Counted from the stretch's first letter, positions 44,331 through 57,649 are shown. The stretch: DNA of 64,000 bases from Forficula auricularia (GCA_024734495.1 JALMQS010000225.1:6237425-6301424), one strand, 5' to 3'. Numbers and translations are program-made. Notes: a model not told the origin generated them from the letters alone.

Positions 44331-45880
44331 CTTTTTTCTATCAGACACGGATGAATTTTGTGTTTCAAGTTTGTATCTAATTTAATTACGTGCTAAAATG
44401 AATGGTCTGAAAGATGGAAGGGTGCACGTACAAACATAGTGACATTTATTGTTACTTTTGAATGGAACACTAAAAAAAAAGATCAACATTAAACCAATGG
44501 GGTTAAAATTTTTGAAAAACAGGCCTGAGTTTTTCCTCTATTAAAATTAATCAAAATTTTCTAATATATTTCAGCAATGTTTCGGCTTCTTATTCTTATG
44601 CTGTTCTCAAGAGACAATCGATATAATTAAAGTCAACTCACGTTTTTGATTCTAACAGATTGACTCTTATCACTTGAGAACGGCTTTAGAATTAAAAGTG
44701 AAAAAACAATACAAAATGGTAATTCATTTTCTAATTTCACTCTGGGTTGTCGATAAGAATAAATTAATTTTAATTTATTTATTTTTTTTCATTAAATTTA
44801 ATTTTAATGTTGAATATTTAATCTAAAACACGCTCACCCATATTATTCTATTCGTTCTTCTAGTCAATCCATTGTAAAAAGGGATTAAACGAAAAATAAT
44901 GAAAAATTGTTAAATGAATAAAAACACTTTTTCAAGCTGACCCTAAAATTCCTGGCGCAGATCGATTTGAGCGGATTTTCTGATGTAACAACAGAATAAA
45001 AAACATTGTCCCAAGGTATGTCTTACACGACAGAAACATATATACAGATTTAACTATAAAAAATGTTAGGTTTTTTTATATGAAATATGATCAAAAAGAA
45101 AATTTCCTTGGAGAAGAATCTAAAGATGTCGGACAAAAAAAAATATAAAGAAAGGATTCAGAGAATAAAAGAATAAAATTGGAAAATTTAAGGAAGAGTG
45201 AAAATCTTTTCAAGACTTGTAACACTTTCCTTAAATTTAAGAGTTGTAGCAAGTGTTTTGTCAGTACATGTACAATTTGAAGCAGAAAGTTGAAAGAGGT
45301 GTAGTTTATTGATACAAATTTGAGTTACTATTTCAGTTCAAAAGTTAATATTTTTTCTGCTTTTTGCAATTTTGAACCGGAAATCAAATCAATTCTTTTG
45401 TTTATAATTCAAAAATTTTAGAACCAGAACAAATCTATCTATCATCTTAGAGTTATCATAGTTAGTTAGTAAGGAACCCAGACACACAAGCAAACACATG
45501 GATAGAAAGAAATAAAATGCTTTAAATTTTTTTTATGGTTCAGGTATTTTTAAACACCAAATAAAATAATCAAAAAAATCGAATGAATTCAATACTTTGG
45601 CCCTTCTGGAACTACTGTGAAGTATAATGAGAAAACTTTCATAATAAATTTATTATTGTTTTTTGGTTATTTAAGGTACTTATCAAATATATTAGGTACA
45701 TCTCAAGAGATTGAAAATAAGAAATTACTCAGGTTATCAAGGATCCTATTAGTGAAGTTTGATCGTTAGAAATACTGCCGACCCTCAGAAATAGCCACCT
45801 GCTATCCGGGCATTTGACATTTCTTAGTCTAAAGTAGCAGAATTTTGAAAAAATGGATTTTTTAAATTCGATAAGCTACT
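44331..45880. other. Intergenic DNA with one hammerhead-like relic
   Basis: Minus strand at about 44625-44575 reads CTTGAGAACAGC, AAGAAGCC, GAAACATTGC: the overall plan of the motif but with a nonconforming core (CTTGAGA). No gene is seen. Confidence 0.4.
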
Positions 45881-45944
45881 TGTTTCTATGTTACACATTG
45901 TATATATAATAATATATATAACTAGGTATACATTTTGTTAAATG

Positions 45945-46190
45945 AAATTGAATGCAAGAAGGAAGACCACCAGAAAGCGGTCCATATGAATCTCGAAAGA
46001 TCCCCACATTACCGAAAAGAAGGAATACATACGACAAAAGGTGGAGGCGTTTGTGCACCTGGGTTTTGAAGTTTTGAAGGTTATAAGTGACCGGAAAGAC
46101 GGAGGCCGGGAGAGAATTCCAGTTCCTCGAAGTCATGGGGACAAATGAAGTCGTTCGGCACTTTTCCAATTTAACCTCGAAAGGGTGTTG
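45945..46190 (-). pseudogene. CR1/Jockey-type LINE ORF2 3' end
   Basis: Frame 45891-46169 contains EKCRTTSFVPMTSRNWNSLP, ASVFPVTYNLQNFKTQVHK. Nearly the same end point as 43908-44245, so both are 5'-truncated insertions of one family. Confidence 0.75.
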
Positions 46191-48260
46191 GTAATGGTCT
46201 TTACCGAAGACACTTTTCTTTTAAACGGAAACTTAAAAATGAATAGATAAATAAAATACAAATAAAATTAAATATTTTCGTTATATCTTTCGTTGAAATT
46301 CACTAATTTGGTAAGTCAGAGGAGGATAGTAAAATGGCAGGATAGCGTTTTTAGCAATTGGGTTTAATTCCTGTGGAGAGCCTCTTATGACATCAAATAG
46401 CACCCTGGATAACAATAGTAAATTATCATTTTAAAGTAGATTGTGTTTAATTCTCTTTCAATTAAAATTAAACAAAATATCAGCTAACACAACCTCTAAA
46501 ATATTATAATTAATAAATAAAATACTTTAATCCGTTTTAAAAGAGACAAAAAATTTTCATATTAAACATTTTCATGAATACAATATTTCGATACATATCA
46601 TTCATTCTCTGATTCAATTTGTTTGAGCAATGAAAAAAAGACCCTGAAAATGAAACATTATTGTTGAATAATGAAATACATTAAGGATGTTCTTCGAAAA
46701 ATAATCATCTCTGTTCCTTTGTGTATGTATGATGGGCGAGTTGGGAATGGTTTACATGGATAATCCAGCAAAGAGATTTCAGGAAATGAGAAAATTAAGT
46801 TATATCTGGGAACGAAATACTAGCTCAGATGATATAAATAACAGGGAAATGTCAAAAGTTTCGCAGGGAGAGATAAAATAATATATGAAGAAAAATTCAT
46901 AGGATTTATTGACTCTATTATTATTTATATAACAAATATAAGATTTTTATGTTTTTTTAAATTATATGAAAATAGAATAAAAGCAGAAATATTAGGTAAT
47001 AATAATAAAGTACAATTCAGATACTTAAAATATTTTGAATATTAAAATATATTTTACAAATAGAGGAAAAAGTTAACACTTTATCAAGACTCGGTGCGCT
47101 CCCCAGTTAAAGCAACATTAGTAAAAAAACTTTTAAAAATTTATTTTTTTATTTTAATTATCTAGAGAAATAATGAAATTTTCAGCAATTTGTACCAAAA
47201 CTTCTAAAGTCAGAGAGTCCCCTTTCCGTCAGATATATTATGGAATGTACTAGAAACTGAATTAATTTAATGTTAATGCACTATTGTACTTTTCAAGCAA
47301 AGATGTACTGTAAATAATATATTTGTACTGTAACGGCGGCACTGCTCAGGGGTGGTTGTAAAAGTCAATAACAATCTGTGTTTTAAAAGGATTATCTATT
47401 TTAGAAATAAACTCCACCAATTATTGGACTATTTCACAATTCTTCATAGTTGGATCTTATGGAGATTTATTGTTCTTTTATGAAAGAATGAAAAACAAGG
47501 AGTCTTAAAACCATTGCTTAATCCCAATTTATTCCCTTACTATAGGTACTACTACCACCTCAGGGATTTATTTAAACCATGTCATTAAAGGGCGTTTGTC
47601 TTAATTCATGTATATTTCTCCACTATTTGCTATTTAAAGGTGATAGACTCAAACTTTCAATAGCAGTTTGCATTCTGCTTCTTTCATCATTCAAAATAGT
47701 GTTGTTTTATATTAAATCGAGTTTCTCTCAATCAAGATTAGTTAAAGGCTTACAAAGATTTCCTAGACAACTAAATCAAACTTTTGTTGTTTGTTCAGTA
47801 GTTAATTCACAAGTAGTAATTTATTTATTTATTTGTTTGTTTTTAATTTAGCTTTAGATCTTTTTCAATGTGATTAATTTTATGTGCATTGTACATGCTA
47901 GACGTACATTTATTTACCTACTCTTGATAGTGCTTTTTGTAACAGGATTTAAGCATTTTAGAATTTTTCAAATATTTGGGCCCTGAACTCTCTAAGGTGA
48001 AAAAAATAAAGGGAAAAGCCTGATGTAAAATAGGTAGCATTTGAATTAGGAAGTCTACTTGTGGATCATATTTAATCGAAATCTGCTAGTCTTTTTTCGA
48101 GTTACGGTGGAACAAATATTCATATAGACAGACGAATAGAGATTTTTATACTGCTATCATATGAAGTTACATATCAGATGAGTTTTTTGCAGAAATTATA
48201 AAGTAAAAGAAAGTGCGCATGTGGCTGATAACATTGTTCGACAAAAATTTCACCCCGTAA
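46191..48260. other. Intergenic DNA with possible SINE relic
   Basis: GGGTTTAATTCCTGTGGAG and CCTCTTATGACATC (46358-46395) resemble an eroded B box and the SINE core. No gene; the 90-residue frame at 47579-47851 has no recognised motif. Confidence 0.35.
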
Positions 48261-48265
48261 ACCTT

Positions 48266-48839
48266 ACAATGGATTCCAGTAGAGTTTTATACGCTGATTA
48301 TCATGCACTTTCTCCATTTTTTACAACACGTCAGAGTTTTGAGATATTATCGGTCAAAACGACGAAAAAAGCCATGTTGACCTATTTTAGAGTCCCATTA
48401 GATATTAAACACCAATATTTGGAATAAAATATTTTGTTGACGTAATAGAAAACAGCTTCCTCTTTAATTTTCAAATTACAACTTGTTTTTAGCTCAATTA
48501 GAACTCGAGTTATAGCTAAAAAACTAAAACTACGTGATTATAAAGGATAATAAACATAGATAAAACATAAGGTCTTATTTAATTTTTTAGTTATAACTCG
48601 AGGTATAATTGAGCTAAATTCAAGTGGCAAGTTGAAAATCAAAGAGGAAGCTGTTTTAAATTACGTCAACAAAATATTTTGATTTCAAATATTGCTGTTT
48701 AATATTTAATGGGACTCGAAAATAGGTCAAAATGGCCTTTTCCGTCATTTTGACCGATAATATCTCAAAATTCTGACATGTAACAAACCGGAAAAATTGC
48801 ATGATAATCAGCGTATAAAACTCTACTGGAATCCATTGT
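48266..48839. repeat. Large foldback, about 270-bp arms
   Basis: ACAATGGATTCCAGTAGAGT at 48266 is the complement of the end at 48839, and pairing continues inward (GCTGATTATCATGCA, GGTCAAAAC/CATTTTGACC, CAAAATATTTTG, CTCGAGTTATAGCT) to a centre near 48552. The arms differ by scattered substitutions, so the insertion is not recent. The 68-residue frame at 48221-48427 lies in one arm. Confidence 0.75.
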
Positions 48840-48921
48840 GTGCAAAACTATGATTTTTTAAATTTTTCTCGGTTATAACTATGCCCCACCAAAGATACAT
48901 CATTTTGGGCTCTGATATCAT

Positions 48922-49212
48922 TTAACAATCAAAAAGCCAATAATTTCCTAAACCTCGTTTGTGATGTTGAATATGAATTTCATTCTGAGAACCCTTCGCA
49001 GTTAAATTAGTCACATATTGAACAACGCATTCGCCAATTCGAATAGCCCCATGATATTTAGCTAGTGATAGAGGACCTTCCTTTCCCTTACCTCTACCAA
49101 CATCATTCCCAACTATCTTTGACTACGTAATTCTTGAAGCTTCGACCTCTTGGTTAGAGAATTTCAAAATTAAATCTGACTTAAAGGTATGATCTTGATG
49201 TATCTTTCTCAT
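48922..49212 (-). pseudogene. Decayed unrecognised reading frame
   Basis: From an ATG at 49212 a single frame runs 96 codons to TAA at 48922-48924 with one internal TAG. It starts MRKIHQDHTFKSDLILKF and, after the stop, includes GRGKGKEGPLSLAKYHGAIR and IGECVVQYVTNLTAKGSQNE. The composition (balanced charges, Gly-rich stretch, few low-complexity runs) looks more protein-like than other frames here. It is not recognised as any family. It could be an exon relic, or part of an unknown mobile element next to the 48266 foldback. Confidence 0.4.
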
Positions 49213-49446
49213 AAAAAAATTAATTAAAAAAGTACATATCCTTATACATATATTTATTCATTTGTTCTAATTCACCTAAGAATTATCATATACTGAGTAA
49301 GTTTGATATACCATAAAACAATAATGGATTAATAATATTCATGTTATAAATGAATAGAACTATCGTGAGATTGTTAATGGTAATGGAATGCAATAGAATC
49401 TTAAATAGTACTGCTGTACGAACGTTCATATTTCAAGGTAAATCCA

Positions 49447-49686
49447 TTGAATCACATCTGGAAAAGAGGTCCGCGTTTCATCCCTCATACCTACAAGTCA
49501 GCCATTGGCTTTGAGTCAAAATACATGCAGGCACCTTCTGGTTCTGACGTGACTAATGACATTGGTCTACTGAGAGTTAAAATGCAACCCAGAACCCAGA
49601 GACTTAGTTACAAATGCTCAACGAAGCAAAAGAATTTGGCCATAGATAGTATTACAGGGATTTCTTTTGTAGACATTCCCTTTTGA
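49447..49686 (+). CDS. Hypothetical short frame
   Basis: A frame of 79 residues (first codon TTG), IWKRGPRFIPHTYKSAIGFE near its start and SITGISFVDIPF at its end, with balanced amino-acid use. No domain recognised, and no splice borders chosen. It may be chance or an exon remnant; it lies 235 bp from the decayed frame on the other strand. Confidence 0.2.
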   Translation: MNHIWKRGPRFIPHTYKSAIGFESKYMQAPSGSDVTNDIGLLRVKMQPRTQRLSYKCSTKQKNLAIDSITGISFVDIPF

Positions 49687-50026
49687 ATTATATTTGATTA
49701 AATTTTTTGAGTTTTTTAAATTACCATAATTGGAAAAAACTCATGTTTCACATTAATAAAATTACGTTGACTAAAAAAGTTGAAAAATTAATATGCAATT
49801 TTGAATATTTTTTGAATTGTGGCATACAATCTATCCCTATAAATAAAGTAAGGTATATATTCTAGATTTTTCACTTAGTCCGATATTAATAACTAACCAA
49901 AACTACCCTCAAAGAAGGAATTAAAAAGTAGTGATGTCGAATTAACGGAAACTTTCCACTTGGAAATTTCAGAAAATTTCATTCTTCTTCGGGAGGGAGT
50001 TTCGATCAAATAAAAAATGTTCTTAG

Positions 50027-50807
50027 AAAATCATAAGATGGCGTCATCTATTAAATCCGATGGAATGGAATATTTTTAATTATATGTCAGAGAGGTTGTT
50101 TTTCACAACCTCGAGAATCGAACATAATTTAATTAAAATATATAATATACTAGCTGACGCCCGGGCCTTCGGCCCGGCGTCACCTAACCCCTGGCGAGGA
50201 GCGTCTCGTTTTATGGTTAAAATTTATATAGATAATAGCTGACCCGACCACGCGTTGCTGTGACTAACTCTTATGCTTCACGCCTAAACCACTGGACGTA
50301 TCGAAACTATATTCGCAACATATGTCCGTTTGGTGCTCCGATTGGTATATCAAAATTTTGGGCCAGGTTTATAATTAATTAAGTAAAATAATATATATTT
50401 AATATTTAATGGGAGACGAAGAAGACCAAGGGTGGTAAATTGAAAATGCAAATAATTATAGAATAGGTATTAAAACAGTAAATGAATTATATATTACGAA
50501 TTATATATTACTTGTCAAAATTATTCCCTTAACAAAAAATAATATTGACAGTTGAAAGATTTCCAAAAAGCTATTATCGGCCATCTTGTTTGTTTGCTTT
50601 TACCTCCAGAGAAGCGCTGGCGTTGTTTCCTCGAAAAAATATTTTTTGCATGCCACAGGTGTGATATCTATAAAAACACTCGTGTATTTGAATGGAATGT
50701 TGTGTGAAAATTTTAAAGAAATCGATGAAGAACTTTCGGAGATCCTTCAACGTATCACTTAAGCCTAACAGTACATTTTTATTTATATAGAAGATAAAAG
50801 ATAGAAG

Positions 50808-50839
<32 letters not shown>

Positions 50840-50892
50840 ATATTCCATTCCATCGGATTTAATAGATGACACCATCTTATGATTTTCTAAGA
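50027..50892. repeat. SINE tail pair facing each other around an insect repeat
   Basis: AATCATAAGATGGCGTCATC at 50028 and the complementary tail at 50836-50892 (ATTCCATTCCATCGGATTT, GATGACACCATCTTATG) face each other. The left copy continues into CAGAGAGGTTG and a truncated SINE (CTCGAGAATCGAAC). Between them lie TAGCTGACGCCCGGG, CTTCGGCCCGGCGTC (50152-50185) and TAGCTGACCCGACCACGCG (50238), starts of two related insect dispersed repeats. Confidence 0.65.
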
Positions 50893-52060
50893 AAATTTGA
50901 ATCTAGGTATTACCATAGACAAATTGAAATATTTCATATTCAATTAGAAAATGTTCGATAAAATAAACTAAAAATTGTTCTGGTTTAGCTTTGTTTTTAT
51001 AAAATGCGTTTTATCTGTATATTTCGTAATGATTTAAATTTTTAATCAGCATTTGAAACGGTTCTATTTTATATGATAACTTGATAACAAACTGGATCTC
51101 TCTAATAATCAAATGGTACCTATGTAATAAAAAGATTTTGAATTTTTTTTTTAATATTATTTCTAAATAAATTTAAAGGACATGCAGATTTTAAGAGAGG
51201 AATACTTAAAATTAAAGGATTTTCGTGGTGTTTCACTGTAAAATATAAGACATAATTTAAATAAATTTAATTTAATATGTCGGGCTAATCAGCCATCTTC
51301 TCCTGCTTCAAAAATTTATTTTCAATTGTTCACCTTTCTACCTTAATTGAATAATGTTTCACAACAAATACCCACTACATTCCCTCTAATTGAAATTATT
51401 TTTATTTGAGGGAACTTTGAAAACTAGTTGTTATTTTTTTGCTTTCATTCAGCAGAATCGATTCCTGGGTAAAGAACACCCGATGAAAGCGGCCTAATCG
51501 ACTAAGATTCGGGGGGCTGCGTTGTGCGTTCCCGAAGTTAACAGGGGTTCCAAGTGGCAGAGTCCCCTAATCAGAAAGAGGGCTTCGCAGCTGCTAACTG
51601 ATAAACTAGCAATTTTAAAGAACATCGTTAAATCTATTTGAACATAATAAAACATAATAATAACAAAAGCGATTCTTTATTGGCTTAAGGTTAATAAAAC
51701 TTGAAAGTGTAATGTGCTTCCTCTAGCAGATAACAATTCAAGTTTCTAATTTCTTTTCCTAAAATGTATCATCCCACACACATATCCATAGACCAATAGC
51801 TATTTTTATTATTTATTACAGTTTTAAAGGAGCGCCTCGACTGCGTGGTCATTTGCGCTCACAGATATTAAAATTCGTTATATTTTCAATTTTTAAATTT
51901 CTCTTACATGTTTGGTTTTTATAGTTAAATATAAAAGTTGAGAACTCGTGTGTGTGTGTGCGTGTGTGTGTAGTGTATCGCCGTCAGCAGCTCTCAAACT
52001 CGAACAAATTTATCCTTGTCCTTCCTCATTTTCGAGTGTTTGTTTTAAGTCTTTGTTCCC
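50893..52060. other. Intergenic DNA
   Basis: Minus strand near 51310-51270 has GAGAAGATGGCTGATTAGCC and CGACAT, an eroded relative of the 19614 motif. A (GT)n run lies at 51950-51970. A more GC-rich block at 51480-51600 is unassigned. No gene. Confidence 0.4.
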
Positions 52061-52069
52061 CCATTGAAT

Positions 52070-53390
52070 AGACATTTTCTTTCCCTTGCGTCAAATTGGG
52101 CATTCCACTAATACATGATTTACATTTATCCTAACTTTGCAAGCTGGACATATCGGTGGGTCATCCTTGTTGAAACCTTCCAGATGGCCGTGGGTGAATA
52201 ACAATGACCCAATCTTAGGCTTGGGTCAATTTAACTTGCTCTTTTCTACTTAGATCTGAGAGCTGATATGGAACCAATAGATGGGTTTTATCATCTTTAA
52301 ATAGTTATTAGTAACTTTTCCCATTCCTAGCTTCCAGTTACTTGCAGTTTTGGTTTTAACAAAATTTTTAATGTCTTCAGGCAGATTTTCTGTGAAGTCA
52401 TAATTTTGTTTATTGGCTCCCCTTTGCTGCCCTGTTGCGTCAACAAGCTCATTACCTAGGATGCCTTTATGGCTGTTGGAACCCACATAAAGTGGATTAT
52501 TTTCCCTCTTAGAATAAAATTATGAAGAGATAAATGTATTTTCTTGTATGAGTGGACGCTGAGTGTTATAATTTTGGATTGCAGAAAGAGCACTAAGCGA
52601 ATCGGAGATTCATAAGAGATTTGTTGTTTGGGTGATGACTGAGGGGTTGACATTACTAGTTCAATAACTTTGATTTTCAGCATTGTATATGTTTGTGCCA
52701 CAGAAGATAATTTGAAATTTCTCTCTGATTCTTCTGTTTTAAAAGCACAATCCTTACCTTATTTTCGAGTTTGGACCCGTCTGTAAATATTAGAGAATAA
52801 TTTTCGAATTTAGAAATTATATTATAAAAAGCTTGTACAGATGCAAGGGCTGGTCGTTTTCTTATTAAAGTTGAGAAGCTCCCGATAGACAATTTGGCTT
52901 TTTCTATAAGCCAAGGTGGATAGGGGGGTTGGATCAACCTTCACGGACTGGTCCAATTGAGTTTTCAAATTCCGATTTTGAAAATTTAAACTTTCTTATT
53001 GCGAAAAGTGGCTTGGTGCTCCTTGTACGTTGTTCATATTTGTTCCCATTTGTGGGAGAAAATAACATTTTAAAAAAAACATGGAGTGATCGGCGACGAG
53101 GGAATTTATTTTTATTAAATAGTTGTTTGATAGAATTTTTACTTCATCACTCTTAATGGTGGTTCACCGGACTCGGCCAGAAGGGAGGCTAATAACAGGG
53201 GCTGAACGAAAAGCTCCTAAGGCAGTTCTGATTCTCCTAACTGCAGAGTTGGGTCGAGTTGTTTAAGTACACTTTCTCGCTTCGAAGAGTATACAGGTGC
53301 CCCGTAGGCTATTCGATCACGAATCAGGTGCCGCAATACCCCCGCAGCAGGCTGAGCGAGTCGGGTCCCCATTGAGTATTTGACACTACT
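52070..53390 (-). pseudogene. Non-LTR retrotransposon ORF2 remnant with RNase H region
   Basis: In minus-strand order: RIAYGAPVYSSKRESVLKQL (post-RT), RRIRTALGAFRSAPVISLL, then PPWLIEKAKL, YSLIFTDGSKLENKV (RNase H start, TDGS Asp present), GSNSHKGILGNELVDATGQQ (RNase H end, with HKG and GNELVD), and TRLRIGHCYSP with a CxxC-like end. The order is that of I/LOA-type LINEs with an RNase H domain. Multiple frameshifts and stops show it is dead. Confidence 0.8.
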
Positions 53391-54150
53391 TTAAGAATAA
53401 ATATTTTTTAAGCATTTTATTTTTGCTAAATAGCTGAAAATTATTTTTTGTGTACTAGAGATCACAAAAAGAGTGGTGTATTACTGATTAGAACTTAAAT
53501 TGAATATTAGGTATAATGAATGGCTTCGTATTACATATAATTTGTAAAAAAAAAAAAAAAAAAAATACAAGGCAAATCTCGGAGACATGGAGTCCGCAGT
53601 GAAGAATTTAGACAAATTAGCGTTTTCCAAGAAATTAATTCTTGGACAAGAGTACACTGGAGGAAGGCCGGAAAAAATATGATACCGGTGCTAGTTCCCT
53701 AAAAAATATTTATTAAAAACAGGCAAAGCCTATTGTAAAAGAGACAAAAGGAAAAATAAAAAATAAAACAGACCGATTTCCTTCAAAAAATTGTGGAAAA
53801 TATAAAAAATATGTATATTAACATTAAATCAACTCCATTATCCACATTAAACACAAAAAGTTTTAACTTCTGGTGAGTTAAACCATTGTCAAAAGGAGAT
53901 AAAGAAGACGTTTGAGAATAATATGAAGAAGCGTGAGTCGGTTGGTAAATCCTTTTAAGTGAGAATTTTAAGGATTCTTATGGAAATTAAGACATCAGGA
54001 ATTTAATCTTCGCTCTCCAATTAATATGTTAATTTAAATAAATTTTATATGAGATGGGATTGAAACGATGTCGACGTTTTTCAAATAAAACTAAGTTATT
54101 TATAGCACTCCTTATATAAGCAATAAGCTAATAAATAAATAAATATATAT
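53391..54150. other. AT-rich intergenic DNA
   Basis: A poly-A run at 53549-53568 is present. No gene is recognised. Confidence 0.45.
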
Positions 54151-54162
54151 ATAAAGATATAA

Positions 54163-54308
54163 GGGTCAGGTTGGCCGAGTGGTTATAGAGCATGCCATCT
54201 AATCAAAGTAGAGCGGGTTCGACTCCCACCCCTGTGAAAAATTTCCCCAGGAAAATTACAATGGATATGCTACTCTCCACAGTAATCGCAGACGCTCGGA
54301 ATCGAGTA
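54163..54308 (+). repeat. tRNA-derived SINE
   Basis: GGGTCAGGTTGGCCGAGTGG (A-box region) and GCGGGTTCGACTCCCACCC (B box) head the element, followed by TGTGAAAAATTTCCCCAGG and an end in GCAGACGCTCGGAATCGAG. TA-rich flanks on both sides hide any duplication. It is not a closed tRNA. Confidence 0.75.
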
Positions 54309-57300
54309 TGACATATATATATAAATATTATAGGTACCTATTGTATTATAATGAATATGTAAGAGAAAGTATTGAAATCGCTTCCCTAAATGTTCATTGT
54401 TTGAGGTCTTCTTATACCAAGAAGTCAAAAATTATTTTGTGGGTGTACTGTACAGTGTACAGTGTAGGTATCCATAGATACCTTCGACCACCGCCCAGCC
54501 CATAAAATTCTTTCTTCTTCTTTTCACGATGGGCCAACCCAGGCCATTAGGGGTTGCACCTTTTGGTGTAACTCCTTCTCTTATCATTTTCATAAAAAAA
54601 GGTACTACATTAGGGTGGGCTTAGGTATACCTGGTGAAATTATTTTCCCGGAAAAGTGTTCGGGACGGGGACTCAAATTAGGAGGTTAGGTAAGAAAATA
54701 ATGTATACAAAATTTGAGATCGATCGGACAACGCGAAGAGGTGGCGCATCTCATTCGAAAATTTGAAATTTTTAGAATTTCGCTCTATTCGGTTACTATA
54801 TTTTGTATTTTGTTATACGTCGTTAAATTGAAACAAAGAATAAAAACATCGATGAACATGAAATTACTAAACATTATCTTCTGAAATCCCGCCCCTACCT
54901 TCGTCATTCAACCATTATTATACGCATAGAGCAAAAGAAGAAAAAAATTCAAGTGAATTCAATATTGAAGGAGACAATAATTTGATTTGAAATGTTAAAT
55001 ATGTTGAATTCTAAAACGGGAATGTGATAAGGGAAAGTGGTGCATTTCACATGTTCTTATGTTCTATGTACCTACAACCAAATGCTGGTTCACATTTTCC
55101 AATCCATTTCAATAAGATTTTACAAATTCACTTCAAAGAAACATTTATTTAACAGGAGAGGGAATGATTCATGGTTAATCACTTGCCGAGGTATCATTAG
55201 AAAGTTAGATGGGAATCTATCAGAGCGCTATAGAGAAGTTAAGCATACATTTGTTTAAGCTGAAATAACAGGTTTGATAAATTACCTAAACTCAAGTTCA
55301 GAGTAAAGTATGAGTATTATTAATATAAAGCCAAATGTAACTCTATGCAAATTGATTAGTATAATATAGATCTAAATATTATTGTAAATTATAAAACTAA
55401 TAATAATATACCTATATATGGTATATATATATATATTTAATAATATTCGATCAAGGGCGGATTGTGCACATCTGTTTTAACTTGGCTAATGGATATTTAA
55501 CATAAGAGACGAAATATCTGTCCACTTTTTTATTCTGAGACTTGAGGTGGTGGAATACAACGATTTATTTGGAGATTAATAGATCCAGAGTCGAGATTGA
55601 TCGGATTTTTCTTCAAGCTTAAAAGTTTAATTAGTTAAAAGTTATCAGCTATTAATTAACAAATAGAACTTCCATGTAGGGACAAATATGATTTAACATA
55701 GAATGAAAATATATAAATAATAATTTTGTAGGGAGTTTTTATAGCTATTGATTTTAAAACACTCATGTCATACGATTTAAGTAATTGTTGTGCTGTTTTG
55801 CCTGCTCTTGTTCCAGATACTTATGCTACATAGTATGTCAATAATGAAATTACTAAGGTTAGTGATGGAACTTATGCGGCAATCCGCGAGATGGCGTAGG
55901 CATACAGAAGAGTCAGTCCGTCTGTCTGTCCTATCTTTTTATATTAATTCTATGAATATCCTTTGTTCTGACATAATACAACCTGTGTTATATTCATTTA
56001 TACCAATTCCGCTGGCGTATACTCGCTATCAGTTAGCTTGTACTGGAAGAGATTAGTGAGTCCTAAAGGGAAGACTTGAAACAGAGATGCTTCCTAGGGG
56101 ATTATGACAATATTGATAGTGGCAGAAATAATAACTTGGGGATTCGTTAGTCATTTTATGGATTTAAATATCTTGAATATGGGGGAAAAACTCTTTAATA
56201 TGAAAAAATATAGCTTTAAATCCCATGGGAATTCAATCTATGGTATGCTTTTATCTTTTTTTATTAAATTGAAATCGATTTTACTCATTATAAATTTGAG
56301 ATAGAAATTGTTTTTTTCCATATTTTATTTCACAGAAAAATTCGCATTATTTAACATTTGTGACTATCTTATAGGTAAGTCAATCGACCCGAAATGTTAT
56401 GGCAAGGTCTGAGAGAAGTACCATTTCATTATCCGGTGCTAATATTATTATTATTTTTATAAAAATCTAGCCTTAAGGTATTAAACATTCATTTTTACAT
56501 GCATGTTAACCGAATTGCTAGTGAAGTTGGAAAAATATATCAACGAAATTATTGAACATCATATTTTTAAATTGGAAATTAAAAATTCCATACTATGATA
56601 CGCGAAATGGGCTCGGGAATTGATGCGATTGGTTTTAATAACAAAACAGTGGCTCGTTTGGTGTTGGACTTTTAAGCTGAATCTGAATAGCCTGTGACAT
56701 GGCTGAATATTGTAATGGAATTGTAGTGGCAAACCGCCTCTGTGGCATTCATAGGACCGCAAAAAAAGGAATTTTTTGATTTTTAGAATTTCATTATTAA
56801 CCTATAGTTTACGTGAGATAATTAGGAACAGCTCGCAAGTATAATAACCATAACTAATAGAGCGTTCAAGTCCAACTTGTGACTTACAGACAAATTCAAG
56901 AAACTCTCTTCTAAAATTATTTTCATTAGTGTTTGAAATATTAAATTATTTTTAAATAAAAATGAAAAAATGAAAAAACTTGTCTATGTGTGTTTAAAAA
57001 AATAAAGTGATTAAAAGGAAAAATATTATTTTTTCCTATTAGGAAGGTTTCTTTTAGTTAAGTCTAGATTAGAGAGAGTAAGTAGGCACAGCAAATCTTC
57101 ATTAAGGACGCGAAATAAGCTTACTACGTTCAAAGCTTCTTTTAAATAAAAAAGGCTTTAGATTAATCCAATACTAACCTTAACGAACTTAAATGAAAAA
57201 GGGCTAATATATTAATACTTTATCCTCAGTCGAGCTTCAAATTTCGACTGGAGGACGACATTTTTTCCTGTATATAGGTGAGTACTTTGTCCAATTAGTC

Positions 57301-57640
57301 GCCATTAACATCAAAATATAAATGACATACACTCTCTTGAAACATATCAAATTGAAGAGAATTTAAATATGAGTACAATTTCAAAAAAAATTTGAGTTTT
57401 ACAGAAAGAAGAAGAATAATTGTATCCAATTAAAAATGGAGGAAAAAGTATATTTTTTTCAAAATTCTGTAATCTTGCCATTTAGAGCCGCGGTAAGTAA
57501 ATCCTTTCTTACATTTTTGTCTGAATTTTTTGAAATTCAAATGAATATTCTCTCTATTTAACGAGTAATGTTTTTGTCCAAGTTCAAAAGGCAAAAGGTC
57601 ATTCCTAGAATAATAGGAATTAAGAAATTAATCTCTAACG
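54309..57640. other. Intergenic DNA
   Basis: ATATTGAAGGAGACAATAA at 54961 is an isolated end of the 9785 family. GGGTGGGCTTAGGTATACC near 54612 may be a transposon end. At 55817, TTGCCTGCTCTTGTTCCAG looks like a splice acceptor before an open stretch, but no protein is recognisable. No gene is claimed. Confidence 0.35.
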
Positions 57641-57649
57641 TTTTAATGT

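Noticed and set aside
44570..44630. Another hammerhead motif
   Set aside because: The core reads CTTGAGA, which breaks invariant positions, so it is listed only as a relic.
55790..56056. Exon after a splice-acceptor-like CTCTTGTTCCAG
   Set aside because: The downstream frame of 88 residues has no recognisable family and a random-looking composition; one acceptor-like word is weak evidence.
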